Shown piece by piece: positions 37,083-46,891 of a stretch of 64,000 nucleotides of DNA; position 1 is the stretch's first letter, and every line of letters starts with the position of its first letter. Made by a program: the position numbers and the translations under genes. The stretch comes from Tannerella forsythia (lineage in GTDB: Bacteria; Bacteroidota; Bacteroidia; Bacteroidales; Tannerellaceae). Below the pieces are notes generated by a model. It made no database searches. It was given only the letters and a program-made list of their open reading frames with translations, and was not told the origin of the DNA. Location: NCBI RefSeq assembly GCF_001006485.1, contig NZ_JUET01000010.1, positions 1 through 64,000 of the forward strand. The letters are read 5' to 3'.

Positions 37083-37556
37083 ATGGAAAATAAAGAATTG
37101 ACACTTTTAGGGACAGCGACGACTTACCGGCAAGATTACGCGCCGGAAGTGCTGGAGGCGTTCACGAACAAACATCCCGAACGCGATTACTGGGTACATT
37201 TCGAATGCCCGGAGTTTACGAGCTTGTGCCCCATCACGGGACAGCCCGATTTTGCAACGATATGGATCGATTATCTCCCCGACGTAAAGATGGTGGAGAG
37301 CAAGAGCCTGAAGCTCTATCTCTTCAGTTTCCGCGGGCACGGCGCTTTTCATGAAGACTGCGTGAACCTGATCATGAACGACCTGATTCGCCTGATGGAA
37401 CCGAAGTATATCGAAGTGACGGGACTCTTCACCCCGCGCGGCGGCATCAGCATCTATCCGTATTGTAACTACGGCCGGCCGGGCACGAAATATGAAGCGC
37501 TGGCCGAACAGCGTCTCTTCAACATACAGGCCGGAAACTTACGTGCCGGACGGTAG
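37083..37556 (+). CDS. queF: 7-cyano-7-deazaguanine reductase QueF
   Basis: The 157-residue protein is the short unimodular QueF with active-site Cys49 in [12 protein letters not shown], Asp56 seven residues later as in B. subtilis QueF (Cys55, Asp62), and the [20 protein letters not shown] motif. It reduces preQ0 to preQ1 with NADPH in queuosine synthesis. The ATG at 37083 gives the normal [10 protein letters not shown] start. No other que gene is in the window, and no preQ1 riboswitch is seen in the 124 bases before it. Confidence 0.95.
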   Translation: MENKELTLLGTATTYRQDYAPEVLEAFTNKHPERDYWVHFECPEFTSLCPITGQPDFATIWIDYLPDVKMVESKSLKLYLFSFRGHGAFHEDCVNLIMNDLIRLMEPKYIEVTGLFTPRGGISIYPYCNYGRPGTKYEALAEQRLFNIQAGNLRAGR

Positions 37557-37699
37557 GCGGGGACGGGTGAGGGGCTCCATGAAACCGGCAAACAGAGCGG
37601 AAAAAGAACACGAAAGGGATGCGTCTTCGTGTTTGTTTGAGACGCATCTCTCCCTTTATGTTTACGAACCGTCCCGTATCGTCTATTTTTTCAAAAGCC

Positions 37700-39451
37700 T
37701 CAGATGCCAAGCGATGCCCTGATCTGTTCGACCTTCTTCATGGCTTCGGCCTCGGCCGTCCGCAAGTCTTCAGCCGTACGGACATCAGGGATGTGTACCT
37801 CGCAATAAAACTTGATCTTCGGCTCCGTGCCCGACGGACGAACCGACACTTTCGTATTGTCTTCCGTATAATATTGCAGCACGTTCGAGGTCGTAGGCAT
37901 GTGCAGTGCAAACGTTTCGTTATCGGTAAAACTGTGTCCTTTCAGCGAAGCATAATCGTAGATCAGCGTCACTTTCGATCCGGCAATCTCCGTCGGTGGA
38001 TGATTGCGGAAACCGTTCATCATCGCCTCGATTTCTTCGGCGCCGCTCTTGCCCTTCTTAACGACAGAGATATTCACCTCTTTCGAGTAGCCGTATTCGA
38101 GATAAATCTGTTGCAACAACTGATAGAGCGACCATCCTTTGTCTTTTGCCCAAGCCGTCATCTCGGCCAGAATGCAGCAGGCCGATACGGCATCCTTGTC
38201 ACGCACAAAGTCCTGACAGAGGAATCCGTAACTTTCTTCTCCACCGCCGATATATTGTTTCTTGCCTTCGTTTCTGCGCATCACCTCGGCAATCCACTTG
38301 AAACCGGTATAAACATCGTACATCTCGACGCCCTTGCGCTCCGCGATGGCGCGAACCGTCTCGGTCGTAACAATCGTTTTGACAATGTATTCCCGGCCGC
38401 TTAACCGTCCCAGTTCCTCCCAGCGCGTCAGCAGGTAATAAACGAAAAGGACGACTGCCTGATTGCCGTTGATCAGCACCCATTCGCCGACATCGTTCTT
38501 CACGGCTGCCCCAACGCGGTCGGAGTCCGGGTCGGAAGCCAGCACCAGCTCGGCGCCGGTCTCTCTGGCCTTCCCGACAGCCATCGACAAGGCCGCCGGC
38601 TCTTCGGGGTTAGGCGATACGACCGTCGGGAAATCACCGCTCACCACATCCTGCTCAGGCACGTGAATGATGTTCGTGAACCCGTATGCGCCGAGCGCTT
38701 GGGGAATTATACGTACCCCCGTACCGTGAATCGGCGTATACACGATCTTCATGTCATGATGCCGCGCAATCGAGTCGGGCGACAGCGAAACAGTCTTCAA
38801 GTCCGCGATGTACTGCTCATCGATCTCCTTACCGATCAGTTCGATCAATTCCTTCTTTCCTTCGAACCGGATATCGGCCGCGTTGCGGATTTTATTGACT
38901 TCGGCAATCGTGTTTTTGTCGTGCGGAGCAATCATCTGCGCTCCATCGTCCCAATATGCCTTGTAACCGTTATATTCCTTCGGATTATGCGAGGCTGTCA
39001 GGATAATACCGCTCTGACATCCCAGCTTACGGATGGCATACGATATCTCCGGTGTCGGTCGGAGGTCTTCAAAAAGATACACCTTGATGCCGTTGGCCGA
39101 AAAAATTTCGGCCGAAATCTCGGCAAACCGGCGGCTATTGTTACGACAGTCGTGACCGATAACGACTTTGATCTGTTCCAACTCCGCAAATTCTTTTTTC
39201 AGGTAGTTCGACAAACCCTGCGTAGCCGCTCCGACCGTATAAATATTCATCCGGTTACTGCCCACGCCCATGATGCCGCGCAATCCTCCGGTTCCGAACT
39301 CCAAATCCTTATAGAAGGCTTCGATCAGATCGGTCGGGTCTTCCTTGTCGAGCAGGGCCTGCACTTCGTTACGCGTTTCTTCATCATACTCCGAACCCAG
39401 CCAGACCTGAGCTTTCTTCCTCACCTGTTCTAATAATTCCGTATGTTCCAT
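37700..39451 (-). CDS. Phosphoglucomutase/phosphomannomutase family phosphohexomutase
   Basis: The 583-residue protein has the four-domain alpha-D-phosphohexomutase layout: TASHNP with the phosphorylated Ser154, the metal loop DPDSDR, the sugar loop GGGEESYG, and the phosphate-binding RPSGTEPK near the C-terminus. The length fits the Bacteroidetes PGM/PMM group. It interconverts hexose 1- and 6-phosphates, feeding glycogen and nucleotide sugars, including the dTDP-rhamnose route whose genes lie at 59-61 kb. A TATCTTTG -7 box lies upstream at 39536-39543 on the minus strand. Confidence 0.93.
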   Translation of the reverse strand: MEHTELLEQVRKKAQVWLGSEYDEETRNEVQALLDKEDPTDLIEAFYKDLEFGTGGLRGIMGVGSNRMNIYTVGAATQGLSNYLKKEFAELEQIKVVIGHDCRNNSRRFAEISAEIFSANGIKVYLFEDLRPTPEISYAIRKLGCQSGIILTASHNPKEYNGYKAYWDDGAQMIAPHDKNTIAEVNKIRNAADIRFEGKKELIELIGKEIDEQYIADLKTVSLSPDSIARHHDMKIVYTPIHGTGVRIIPQALGAYGFTNIIHVPEQDVVSGDFPTVVSPNPEEPAALSMAVGKARETGAELVLASDPDSDRVGAAVKNDVGEWVLINGNQAVVLFVYYLLTRWEELGRLSGREYIVKTIVTTETVRAIAERKGVEMYDVYTGFKWIAEVMRRNEGKKQYIGGGEESYGFLCQDFVRDKDAVSACCILAEMTAWAKDKGWSLYQLLQQIYLEYGYSKEVNISVVKKGKSGAEEIEAMMNGFRNHPPTEIAGSKVTLIYDYASLKGHSFTDNETFALHMPTTSNVLQYYTEDNTKVSVRPSGTEPKIKFYCEVHIPDVRTAEDLRTAEAEAMKKVEQIRASLGI

Positions 39452-39662
39452 AATCAGAAATGATATTATGCTTTATTGTGTATTTATTTCTTTTTTCTCC
39501 TTTCTCTGCCCAATAAACTTTGGTAGAAAGTCAGACAAAGATAGGTTCTTTTTTTCAGATAATGGTACGCATCGGTTCAGATTTCATTCATCCGATATCG
39601 ATTTCTTCACTTCCGGAGGCCATTTATGAAGATGGTACGTTCCGGCTATGCCAAACCTGTTA

Positions 39663-41348
39663 TCACCATTCGAAAGCGGCATGGTAGACCGTGCGGTTCT
39701 CGCAGCCGTCGGTTACGGTCATCCGGAGAGTATGCCGCCCTCGTGTGAGGCGTTGACGGTCGAAGAAGTAACGCGCGGTTGCTTTCTTGCCGTCGAGTTC
39801 AAAGAGAGCGAACCGGCCGTCTATCTCGCCGCGATATTCCTCTATCCCGCTCAGATTATCGGTCAGGCGGAGGATAATCATTTCTTTACTTCTCCAGAGA
39901 GACGAATCGACGGCGGTAATGACAGGCGGCACCGTATCGGCATCGACGGCATAGCGTTTACCCAGTTCGGTGATGTCGGCATCGATCCAGCCGTCGCGAT
40001 ACGATCCGCCGATCCAGTTCTTTCTACGCCCATCAACCGAGACGATGCCGTATTTTCCTTTGTCGGCCAGCGTATCGGCGAGCAGGTGAAGTGAGAGATG
40101 CCCGTTGCGATGCAGCGGAACGGGTGTATCATGTACCGTGTGAACCTCGGAATAATACGCCGTATCGGCGTATGAGGAGTGACGAAAATACAAATCGTTA
40201 TACAAGTTACCGCGCGGGATATGCATCCGGATACCACTTGCCCCGAAGCGGTTTTCCCCGCTATGGTAGAAGTGTGTCGCACCGGCCGTATCGGGCGGAA
40301 GAATCGTCTGCGGGCGTCCGGTCACGGCCAGCGCAAGTCGTCCGGTATTGCCAAACGCATCCGTGAGTTCAAATTCGATGTGGTATGTCCTTGCTTCGTC
40401 GACGGTCAGATAGCCGCGGTTCTTACTGGTCATAAACCGCAGGCGGTTACCCGGCTCGACAAACGTTTTCGTATAAAACGATTTTTTTCCGCGCCACTCG
40501 GCAAAGTCGACCCACGCATTGAGGTAACGCGTCTCATCGAACGAAAAACGGTCCTGATAGCTGTGAAACATTTCTTTGCCGTCAACGCGCATTGTGATTT
40601 CCTTTACACCGTACACGTTGCTCGTGCCGTTCATATAGTCGTCGATATGGATACTGAAACCGATCTTTCCCCACGCTTCCGTTTTACCCGTCACCGACTG
40701 CCGGCCGTCTTTCGCAGTGACAACCTTAATATGCTGCTTTTGCTGAGACCCGTTGACGACGCCCTGTCCTCCGACGGGGCAGATCATCACGGAACGTACC
40801 TTCGGAGGCCGCGTATCTTTGATTTTGTCCTTGTAATACACGATCGGATCGACCGGCTCGCCTGTGCGCAGATCGCGTATCTCGAAATGCAGGTGAGGCC
40901 CGCCCGAGCTGCCCGTGTTGCCGCTCAGGGCTATCAACTCGCCGGCCTTGACCGGAAACTGCGACGGTTCGGGCGACAAATCGACGGAGAAACGCTCCTG
41001 TGCGTATTGCTGTTCTTTGACATACGTTGCGATATGGCCGGCAAAGTTACGCAGATGACCGTAGACCGACATCGTACTGTCCGGATGCTTCACATAAAGC
41101 GCATGTCCGTATCCCCACGGCGACACGAGGATGCGGGAGACATACCCGTCTTTTACGGCGCAAATATTTTTTCCTTCGACACCCTGCGTCTTGAAATCAA
41201 TCCCCGAATGAAAGTGATTATTGCGCAATTCTCCGAAATTCCCGCTCAGCAGTATCGGGATGTCGACAGGGCTGCGAAACGTCTGCGCCGAAACGGTAAG
41301 CCCTGTGAGACCCAGACAGACGAGCAGCATTTTCTTCCATTTATTCAT
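39663..41348 (-). CDS. M23-family metallopeptidase
   Basis: The 561-residue protein has a signal peptide (cut after VSAQ, residue 22) and an M23/LytM domain close to the N-terminus, with zinc ligands His47 and Asp51 (HSGIDF) and HLHF (His152, His154). About 400 residues of beta-rich sequence of unknown fold follow. The active site appears complete, so it is likely a peptidoglycan endopeptidase in the periplasm. It is the second of two minus-strand envelope genes; a -7 box inside the end of the upstream gene would transcribe it separately. Confidence 0.9.
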   Translation of the reverse strand: MNKWKKMLLVCLGLTGLTVSAQTFRSPVDIPILLSGNFGELRNNHFHSGIDFKTQGVEGKNICAVKDGYVSRILVSPWGYGHALYVKHPDSTMSVYGHLRNFAGHIATYVKEQQYAQERFSVDLSPEPSQFPVKAGELIALSGNTGSSGGPHLHFEIRDLRTGEPVDPIVYYKDKIKDTRPPKVRSVMICPVGGQGVVNGSQQKQHIKVVTAKDGRQSVTGKTEAWGKIGFSIHIDDYMNGTSNVYGVKEITMRVDGKEMFHSYQDRFSFDETRYLNAWVDFAEWRGKKSFYTKTFVEPGNRLRFMTSKNRGYLTVDEARTYHIEFELTDAFGNTGRLALAVTGRPQTILPPDTAGATHFYHSGENRFGASGIRMHIPRGNLYNDLYFRHSSYADTAYYSEVHTVHDTPVPLHRNGHLSLHLLADTLADKGKYGIVSVDGRRKNWIGGSYRDGWIDADITELGKRYAVDADTVPPVITAVDSSLWRSKEMIILRLTDNLSGIEEYRGEIDGRFALFELDGKKATARYFFDRQRLTRGRHTLRMTVTDGCENRTVYHAAFEW

Positions 41349-41379
41349 CGTCCTACTCTATTGCTCTTCTATAAAAAAG

Positions 41380-42399
41380 TTATTGGGGCAAAGATAAGAA
41401 AAACTCCGCCACGATGGGCAGATGGTCGCTGAATCCGCCTTTGTACGTGTACCCCTGATACGTTCGGCGCGGCCGCTTATCGTTATGTCGTTTGTCGTCG
41501 GTCAACAGAAACGACGGGGCGAATATTTGCGTTCCGCCTTCTTTCAGACGCGCCTTCCATGGCAGGCTGACGAGCATCTGATCGAGCTGAGACCACTCGC
41601 CGTTAAATTTATGGCTTCCGGCAAAGTTCAGCGTTTCCTTGTCGGCAAAGAGATTCGTCAGTCGGTGTTCGGGCTTGGCGGCGTGCGTCATGACGGCGAT
41701 ACTCTCGTCGGCCGGCGTATCGTTGAAGTCGCCCATTACGATGATATGCGTGCAGCGTCTTACGCTATAAAGCGAGTCGCACAGTCGACGCACACACAGC
41801 GCGGCATCGATTCTGTCGGGCTCTGTCTTCTTCTTACCGGCCGAGCGCGAAGGGAAATGGCATACCAACACATCGAGCGTATCGCCCGTAACCACCCGTC
41901 CCCATGCATGCAGGATATCCCGCGAACGTTTTCCTTTGCGTGTAAAACGGATCCGTATCGAACGTTGACCGAGCAACTTAAACCGTTCGTTCCGATAGAG
42001 CAAAGCGTTGTTGATACCGCGCGGGTCATTCCCCCGGGTGATGCAGTAACGATAGCGATGCTCCTTCAGAGGTGTACGATGCAGCAGATGGGTCAGCACG
42101 GTGTCGTTTTCCACCTCACAAAGTCCTACGAGTGCGGGCATATCCCATTTACCCACGGCCGTGATGACTTTGGCTGTCTGCCGCAAACGCTCATAATAAC
42201 GTTTTGGCGTCCATTTCCGTACACCATCCGGCAGGTATTCATTATCGTTCGTGACCGGATCATCTGCCGTGTCGAACAAATTCTCCACATTATAAAACAT
42301 CACCTGAAACGACTGCATGCGAATCCGTTTTGTCTGCGAATCCGTACATTGCGGAAGCAGGAACAGGAAAACGGCTGTTGCAAAAATCACCTTGTACAT
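41380..42399 (-). CDS. Endonuclease/exonuclease/phosphatase family protein
   Basis: The 339-residue protein has an N-terminal hydrophobic segment ending in a possible lipobox (LLPQC), then the EEP fold: QVMFYNVENLFD, LVGLCEVEND, DVLVCHFPSR, VMGDFNDTP and the C-terminal SDHLPIVAEF, with the metal and catalytic residues in place. Substrates in this superfamily range from nucleic acids to phospholipids. An exported location makes a nuclease or phosphodiesterase acting outside the cytoplasm likely. The ATG at 42399 is used because the promoter box at 42417-42424 lies after the upstream alternative. Confidence 0.88.
   Translation of the reverse strand: MYKVIFATAVFLFLLPQCTDSQTKRIRMQSFQVMFYNVENLFDTADDPVTNDNEYLPDGVRKWTPKRYYERLRQTAKVITAVGKWDMPALVGLCEVENDTVLTHLLHRTPLKEHRYRYCITRGNDPRGINNALLYRNERFKLLGQRSIRIRFTRKGKRSRDILHAWGRVVTGDTLDVLVCHFPSRSAGKKKTEPDRIDAALCVRRLCDSLYSVRRCTHIIVMGDFNDTPADESIAVMTHAAKPEHRLTNLFADKETLNFAGSHKFNGEWSQLDQMLVSLPWKARLKEGGTQIFAPSFLLTDDKRHNDKRPRRTYQGYTYKGGFSDHLPIVAEFFLSLPQ
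41389..41396 (-). promoter_or_regulatory. -7 box of the M23 peptidase gene
   Basis: TATCTTTG on the minus strand lies within the last codons of the upstream gene and 41 bases before the peptidase ATG. Confidence 0.45.
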
Positions 42400-42416
42400 T
42401 CTTACATTTTTGCAGA

Positions 42417-42424
42417 CAAAGGTA
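42417..42424 (-). promoter_or_regulatory. -7 box of the EEP-family gene
   Basis: TACCTTTG on the minus strand, an exact consensus match, is placed 18 bases before the ATG at 42399. Confidence 0.5.
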
Positions 42425-42571
42425 GAACAAATCGAGGGATTGCTCTCTCCACACATCGCGTAAACATCGGAAAACGCCTGTGTATAACCGTCAATTGTTA
42501 ATGGTTGTTAGCATTCTTGCAACAATTTATGCCGGAATGTGGGGTTAAGAAGAAAAATGATCCGACGATAA

Positions 42572-42676
42572 GTAGTTGCAACGTGGCGAAAAGACAGGAA
42601 AGTACCCGGCGAAGGTATCGCAAAGTTGCGAAAGCATGCCGAAGCACTTGGGGAAGCTGTCGCGAGGTTGCGAACG
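42572..42676. repeat. Degenerate repeat of about 42 bp, 2.5 units
   Basis: Units start at 42572, 42615 and 42657 and share a core of the type (T)CGCRA-R-GTTGCGAA; the middle one contains the perfect palindrome TCGCAAAGTTGCGA. Read on the minus strand, the units give FATxRxLxxVL-like text three times, but there is no convincing start or conserved gene. The rest of the 403-base gap (42400-42802) holds only the promoters of the two flanking genes. Confidence 0.5.
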
Positions 42677-42758
42677 TATTTTTTAGTGCCTCCGCACATA
42701 TTGGAGAATTTTTTCCGTAATTTGTCAAGGTTCTGTTTTAAAACATCGAAAAAGTATA

Positions 42759-42766
42759 TACTTTTG
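42759..42766 (+). promoter_or_regulatory. -7 box of the nqr operon
   Basis: TACTTTTG, matching TAnnTTTG, lies 36 bases before the nqrA ATG. Confidence 0.5.
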
Positions 42767-42802
42767 CGCGAAAAATCAGAATCAAAAATACATATAAGAA
42801 AC

Positions 42803-44149
42803 ATGGCAAATGTGGTTAAAATCAAAAAAGGCCTGAACATAAACCTCAAAGGCAAGGCGCCGTTGGAGTATGTCCATGCCGAGGCTGCCGACAGCTACGC
42901 GATTGTGCCCGACAACTACGTCGGCATCGTACCCAAGGTGCTTGTTCGCACAGGCGATAAGGTCAAGGCCGGTTCGCCGCTGATGATGGACAAAGTCTAT
43001 CCGGAGATCAAGTTCGTATCGCCGGTGAGCGGCGAGGTGACGGCAGTCAACCGCGGCGAAAAACGCAAAGTGCTGAGCATTATCGTGCGCCCCGATGCAC
43101 AGAACAAATTTGAAACATTCGACATCAAAGACCTGACATCGTACAACGTTGAGGGATTAAAAGCTCTTCTGCTCGAAACAGGTTTGTGGCCCTGCATCAA
43201 ACAGCGGCCATACGACCGGGTGGCTATCCCTTCGGATACCCCGCGCGACATTTTCGTCACGGCTTACGATACGGCGCCGCTGGCACCGGATTTCGATTTT
43301 ATCGTCCAAGGCGAGGAAGACTTACTCCAAACCGGTCTGCAGGCGCTGACGAAACTTACGCAGGGCACCGTTTACCTCGGTGTGAAACCCGGCTCACCGC
43401 TACGCAGCATGAAGGGCGTTGAAGTCGTGGAACTTTTCGGTCCGCATCCGGCAGGCAACGTCGGGGTAATGATCAACCATCTCAAACCCGTCAATAAAGG
43501 CGAAACCGTTTGGACGCTTCGTGCAGCAGACGTGCTGACGATCGGCCGCCTGTTCAAAGAAAAGAAAATGGATTTTACACGCACCATCGCGCTGACCGGC
43601 TCGGAGATGAACGAACGCGGCTATACCAAAGTAATTGCCGGATGCCGGATCAACAGCCTGACAGACGGACGGATCGCAGACGGACATGTACGCGTGATCA
43701 GCGGAAACGTACTGACCGGTACGAAGGTGACGACTGACGGTTTTCTCGGCGCATACGATACGCAAATCACCGCCATCCCCGAAGGCGACGACGTGAATGA
43801 GTTCATAGGATGGGCTATGCCGGGCTTCGGAAAGTTCAGCATGTCGCACAGCTATTTCTCGTGGCTGCTTGGAAACGGGAAAGAGTACAGCCTCGATGCA
43901 CGAATCAAAGGCGGCAGGCGGGCCATGATCATGTCGAACGAATACGACAAGGTTTTCCCGATGGATATCTATCCCGAATACCTGCTCAAGGCCATCATCG
44001 CTTACGATATCGATAAGATGGAAAGCCTCGGTATCTACGAAATCGCACCCGAAGATTTTGCGCTCTGCGAATTTGTCGATACGTCGAAAATCGAGATTCA
44101 GAAAATCGTCCGCAACGGACTCGACATGCTTTATAAAGAAATGAATTAA
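42803..44149 (+). CDS. nqrA: Na+-translocating NADH:quinone reductase subunit A
   Basis: The 448-residue protein begins MANVVKIKKGLNINLKG and runs through KAGSPLMMDK, LKALLLETGLWP and the C-terminal ICEFVDTSKIEIQ-like ALCEFVDTSKIEIQ, all typical of NqrA. It is the soluble, quinone-associated subunit of the Na+-NQR complex, which passes electrons from NADH to quinone and pumps Na+ out. It is the first gene of a complete nqrABCDEF set. The frame opens further upstream but lacks family similarity there, so the ATG at 42803 is used. Confidence 0.95.
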   Translation: MANVVKIKKGLNINLKGKAPLEYVHAEAADSYAIVPDNYVGIVPKVLVRTGDKVKAGSPLMMDKVYPEIKFVSPVSGEVTAVNRGEKRKVLSIIVRPDAQNKFETFDIKDLTSYNVEGLKALLLETGLWPCIKQRPYDRVAIPSDTPRDIFVTAYDTAPLAPDFDFIVQGEEDLLQTGLQALTKLTQGTVYLGVKPGSPLRSMKGVEVVELFGPHPAGNVGVMINHLKPVNKGETVWTLRAADVLTIGRLFKEKKMDFTRTIALTGSEMNERGYTKVIAGCRINSLTDGRIADGHVRVISGNVLTGTKVTTDGFLGAYDTQITAIPEGDDVNEFIGWAMPGFGKFSMSHSYFSWLLGNGKEYSLDARIKGGRRAMIMSNEYDKVFPMDIYPEYLLKAIIAYDIDKMESLGIYEIAPEDFALCEFVDTSKIEIQKIVRNGLDMLYKEMN

Positions 44150-44319
44150 TCGAGAAAAAAGTTGCTACCCCGACGGTACAAGCTGAAAAGTGAGCCTTTC
44201 GCGGCATCCGGTTGCGGTAAACCCTTCCGCCGATCGCAAACTGCGCAAGTCATGATTCGCCGGCTATCGCGGGCTAAACAAACGAACTATTGATATTAAT
44301 CATAAACAAATAAATAAAA

Positions 44320-45507
44320 GTGAAAGCGTTAAGGAATTATCTCAACAAGATTAAACCGGCTTTTGAGGAAGGAGGCAAACTGTCGATGTTTCAATCCGTA
44401 TTCGACGGATTCGAAACGTTCCTGTTTGTCCCCAACGCAACCTCCCGGTCGGGCGTACACATTCACGACAGCATCGACTCGAAACGTACCATGACCGTGG
44501 TGGTCATCGCACTGATACCGGCGTTGCTCTTCGGAATGTATAATGTGGGCTACCAACATAACCTGGCCATCGGAGCCGTACAGGACTTGTGGTCTGCGTT
44601 CCTCTTCGGTTTTCTGGCCGTACTTCCGAAACTCATCGTTTCATACGTCGTGGGGCTGGGTATCGAATTTGCCGTAGCCCAGTGGAAGAAAGAAGAAATT
44701 CAGGAAGGATTTCTCGTTTCGGGGATGCTGATCCCGATGATTGTACCGATCGACACTCCGCTGTGGATGATCGCCGTGGCCACGGCATTTGCCGTGATTT
44801 TCGCCAAGGAAGTATTCGGCGGAACAGGATATAACATCTTCAATGTAGCGCTCGTGACACGTGCGTTCCTCTTCTTTGCTTATCCGGCGGCCATGTCGGG
44901 CGACAAGGTGTTTATCCGTACGGCCGATATGTTCGGTCTCGGCGCCGGCACCGTTGTCGACGGTTTCTCGGGCGCCACACCGCTGGGCATCGCCTCGACG
45001 GCCACAAGCTCCACAGGCTATCCCGTGTTCTCGATGGATATGATCACCGGACTGATTCCGGGATCGATCGGCGAAACAAGCGTCATCGCCATCGGGCTGG
45101 GCGCCATTCTGCTGATATGGACGGGAATTGCAAGCTGGAAAACAATGTTTTCCGTCTTTGTCGGCGGCGCATTGACCGCACTTATGTTCAATGCTTTCGG
45201 GATAGAAGGCAATGCCATGGCGAATATGCCGTGGTATGAGCATCTCGCATTGGGAGGCTTCTGCTTCGGTGCCGTATTTATGGCCACCGACCCTGTGACC
45301 TCCGCACGTACGGAAAAAGGCAAATGGATCTACGGACTTCTGATCGGCTTTCTGGCCATCTGCATCCGTGTGCTCAACCCCGGATATCCCGAAGGGATGA
45401 TGCTCGCGATCCTGATGATGAATATCTTCGCACCGCTAATCGATTACTATGTGGTGGATGCGAACATCAAACGTCGCAACAACCGTGTTAAACCAATCGC
45501 TAAATGA
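44320..45507 (+). CDS. nqrB: Na+-translocating NADH:quinone reductase subunit B
   Basis: The 395-residue protein starts at a GTG (44320), which gives the family start MKALRNYLNKIKPAFEEGGK. About ten membrane helices and the SGATPLG motif are present; Thr220 is the residue to which FMN is bound covalently in NqrB. A 170-base gap with no recognised element separates it from nqrA, unusually long within this operon. It overlaps the longer possible start of nqrC. Confidence 0.95.
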   Translation: MKALRNYLNKIKPAFEEGGKLSMFQSVFDGFETFLFVPNATSRSGVHIHDSIDSKRTMTVVVIALIPALLFGMYNVGYQHNLAIGAVQDLWSAFLFGFLAVLPKLIVSYVVGLGIEFAVAQWKKEEIQEGFLVSGMLIPMIVPIDTPLWMIAVATAFAVIFAKEVFGGTGYNIFNVALVTRAFLFFAYPAAMSGDKVFIRTADMFGLGAGTVVDGFSGATPLGIASTATSSTGYPVFSMDMITGLIPGSIGETSVIAIGLGAILLIWTGIASWKTMFSVFVGGALTALMFNAFGIEGNAMANMPWYEHLALGGFCFGAVFMATDPVTSARTEKGKWIYGLLIGFLAICIRVLNPGYPEGMMLAILMMNIFAPLIDYYVVDANIKRRNNRVKPIAK

Positions 45508-45521
45508 AGGAGGAGAAGAGA

Positions 45522-46235
45522 ATGGAAAAAGAAAAAAAGAGCAAAGCCGGGCTGAATACGAACAGCAACACTTATACGGTGCTGTATGCAGCCGTAATGG
45601 TCGTTTTCGTCGCACTTCTGCTGGCCTTTACTTCGCAAGCATTACGTTCGACCCAGAAGGCCAACGAAGCCAATGATAAACGGCAACAGATTTTGCGTGC
45701 CGTCAACGTTTCGGTCCCGGCCGACGAGGTCGAAGCCAAATATAACGAACTGATCAAAGAAGCGTTCCTCGTCGATGCCGACGGACAACGTACCGACGGT
45801 GACGCCTTTGGCGAAGAGGTAGAGAAAGCCTTTGCGCGTGGGGTCTATCCGGTTTTTGTGGCAACAATCGACGGACAGACGAAATATATTCTGGCCATGT
45901 ACGGCGCAGGCCTCTGGGGGCCGGTGTGGGGCTATCTTTCGGTCAACGATGATTGCAATACGGTCTTCGGCGCCGATTTCAGCCACGCCAGCGAGACGCC
46001 CGGATTAGGAGCAGAGATTACGTCAAAAGCGTTCTCCGGACAGTTTCCGGGGAAGCAGCTCTTCCGCGACGGAGTGTTCAAATCGATTGCCGTCGTGAAA
46101 AGCGGAAACAAAGCCGAAGGACAGGATTATGTAGACGGGATCTCGGGTGGAACGATCACGAGTAACGGCGTCAACGCGATGCTTCGGACAAGTATCGGCA
46201 GCTATGCCCAATTTTTAACGACACAAAAACAGTAA
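45522..46235 (+). CDS. nqrC: Na+-translocating NADH:quinone reductase subunit C
   Basis: The 237-residue protein has an N-terminal membrane helix (about 24-45) and a periplasmic FMN domain with GISGGTITSNGV; Thr211 in SGGT is the covalent FMN site. The second residue of the motif is Gly where many NqrC have Ala. The ATG at 45522 is chosen because AAGGAGG at 45507-45513 sits eight bases ahead of it; an ATG at 45504 overlapping the nqrB stop is also in frame. Confidence 0.94.
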   Translation: MEKEKKSKAGLNTNSNTYTVLYAAVMVVFVALLLAFTSQALRSTQKANEANDKRQQILRAVNVSVPADEVEAKYNELIKEAFLVDADGQRTDGDAFGEEVEKAFARGVYPVFVATIDGQTKYILAMYGAGLWGPVWGYLSVNDDCNTVFGADFSHASETPGLGAEITSKAFSGQFPGKQLFRDGVFKSIAVVKSGNKAEGQDYVDGISGGTITSNGVNAMLRTSIGSYAQFLTTQKQ

Positions 46236-46238
46236 GCT

Positions 46239-46868
46239 ATGGGATTATCAACAAAAAATAAAGAGATTTTATTCAATCCGGTAAACAAAAACAATCCGGT
46301 AATCGTGCAGATGCTTGGTATCTGCTCTGCTCTGGCGGTGACCGTGAAGCTGCAACCGGCCATCGTAATGACGCTCTCGGTAATCGCCGTGGTAGCTTTT
46401 GCGAATGTGATTATTTCGTTGCTGCGTAAAACAATCCCGAACCGTATCCGTATCATTATCCAGCTCGTGGTGGTGGCGGCTCTGGTAACGATCGTCAATG
46501 AGGTGCTGAAAGCCTTTGCTTACGACGTGAGCAAACAACTTTCCGTTTATGTGGGACTAATTATTACAAACTGTATCCTGATGGGACGTCTCGAAGCCTT
46601 TGCGCTCGGTAACCGGCCGTGGGAATCGTTCCTCGACGGAGTCGGAAACGGGGTGGGCTATGGTATTATCCTCATTGTGGTTGCTTTCTTCCGCGAATTG
46701 TTCGGATCGGGCACTTTGCTGGGATATCAGGTCATTCCGCAGGCCTTCTACGACCTGGGTTACGTAAATAACGGTTTGATGATTATGCCGCCGATGGCGC
46801 TTATTCTTTGTGCACTGATCATTTGGATTCATCGTTCGCGCAACAAAGATTTGCAGGAAGAAAATTAA
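46239..46868 (+). CDS. nqrD: Na+-translocating NADH:quinone reductase subunit D
   Basis: The 209-residue protein has six membrane helices and the motifs NPVIVQMLGICSALAVT, ITNCILMGRLEAFA and LFGSGTLLGY typical of NqrD/RnfE. With NqrE it forms the membrane core that houses an iron-sulfur centre in the Na+-NQR complex. It starts three bases after nqrC. Confidence 0.95.
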   Translation: MGLSTKNKEILFNPVNKNNPVIVQMLGICSALAVTVKLQPAIVMTLSVIAVVAFANVIISLLRKTIPNRIRIIIQLVVVAALVTIVNEVLKAFAYDVSKQLSVYVGLIITNCILMGRLEAFALGNRPWESFLDGVGNGVGYGIILIVVAFFRELFGSGTLLGYQVIPQAFYDLGYVNNGLMIMPPMALILCALIIWIHRSRNKDLQEEN

Positions 46869-46891
46869 CTCTTGAAACAACGTAATAAATT

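Noticed and set aside
42505-42855. Small genes on both strands before nqrA
   Set aside because: They follow the degenerate 42-bp repeat and overlap the nqrA promoter; no start signal or conservation is visible.
44150-44319. Extra small gene or regulatory element between nqrA and nqrB
   Set aside because: The 170-base gap is unusual, but no hairpin with a T run, promoter box or convincing frame is seen.
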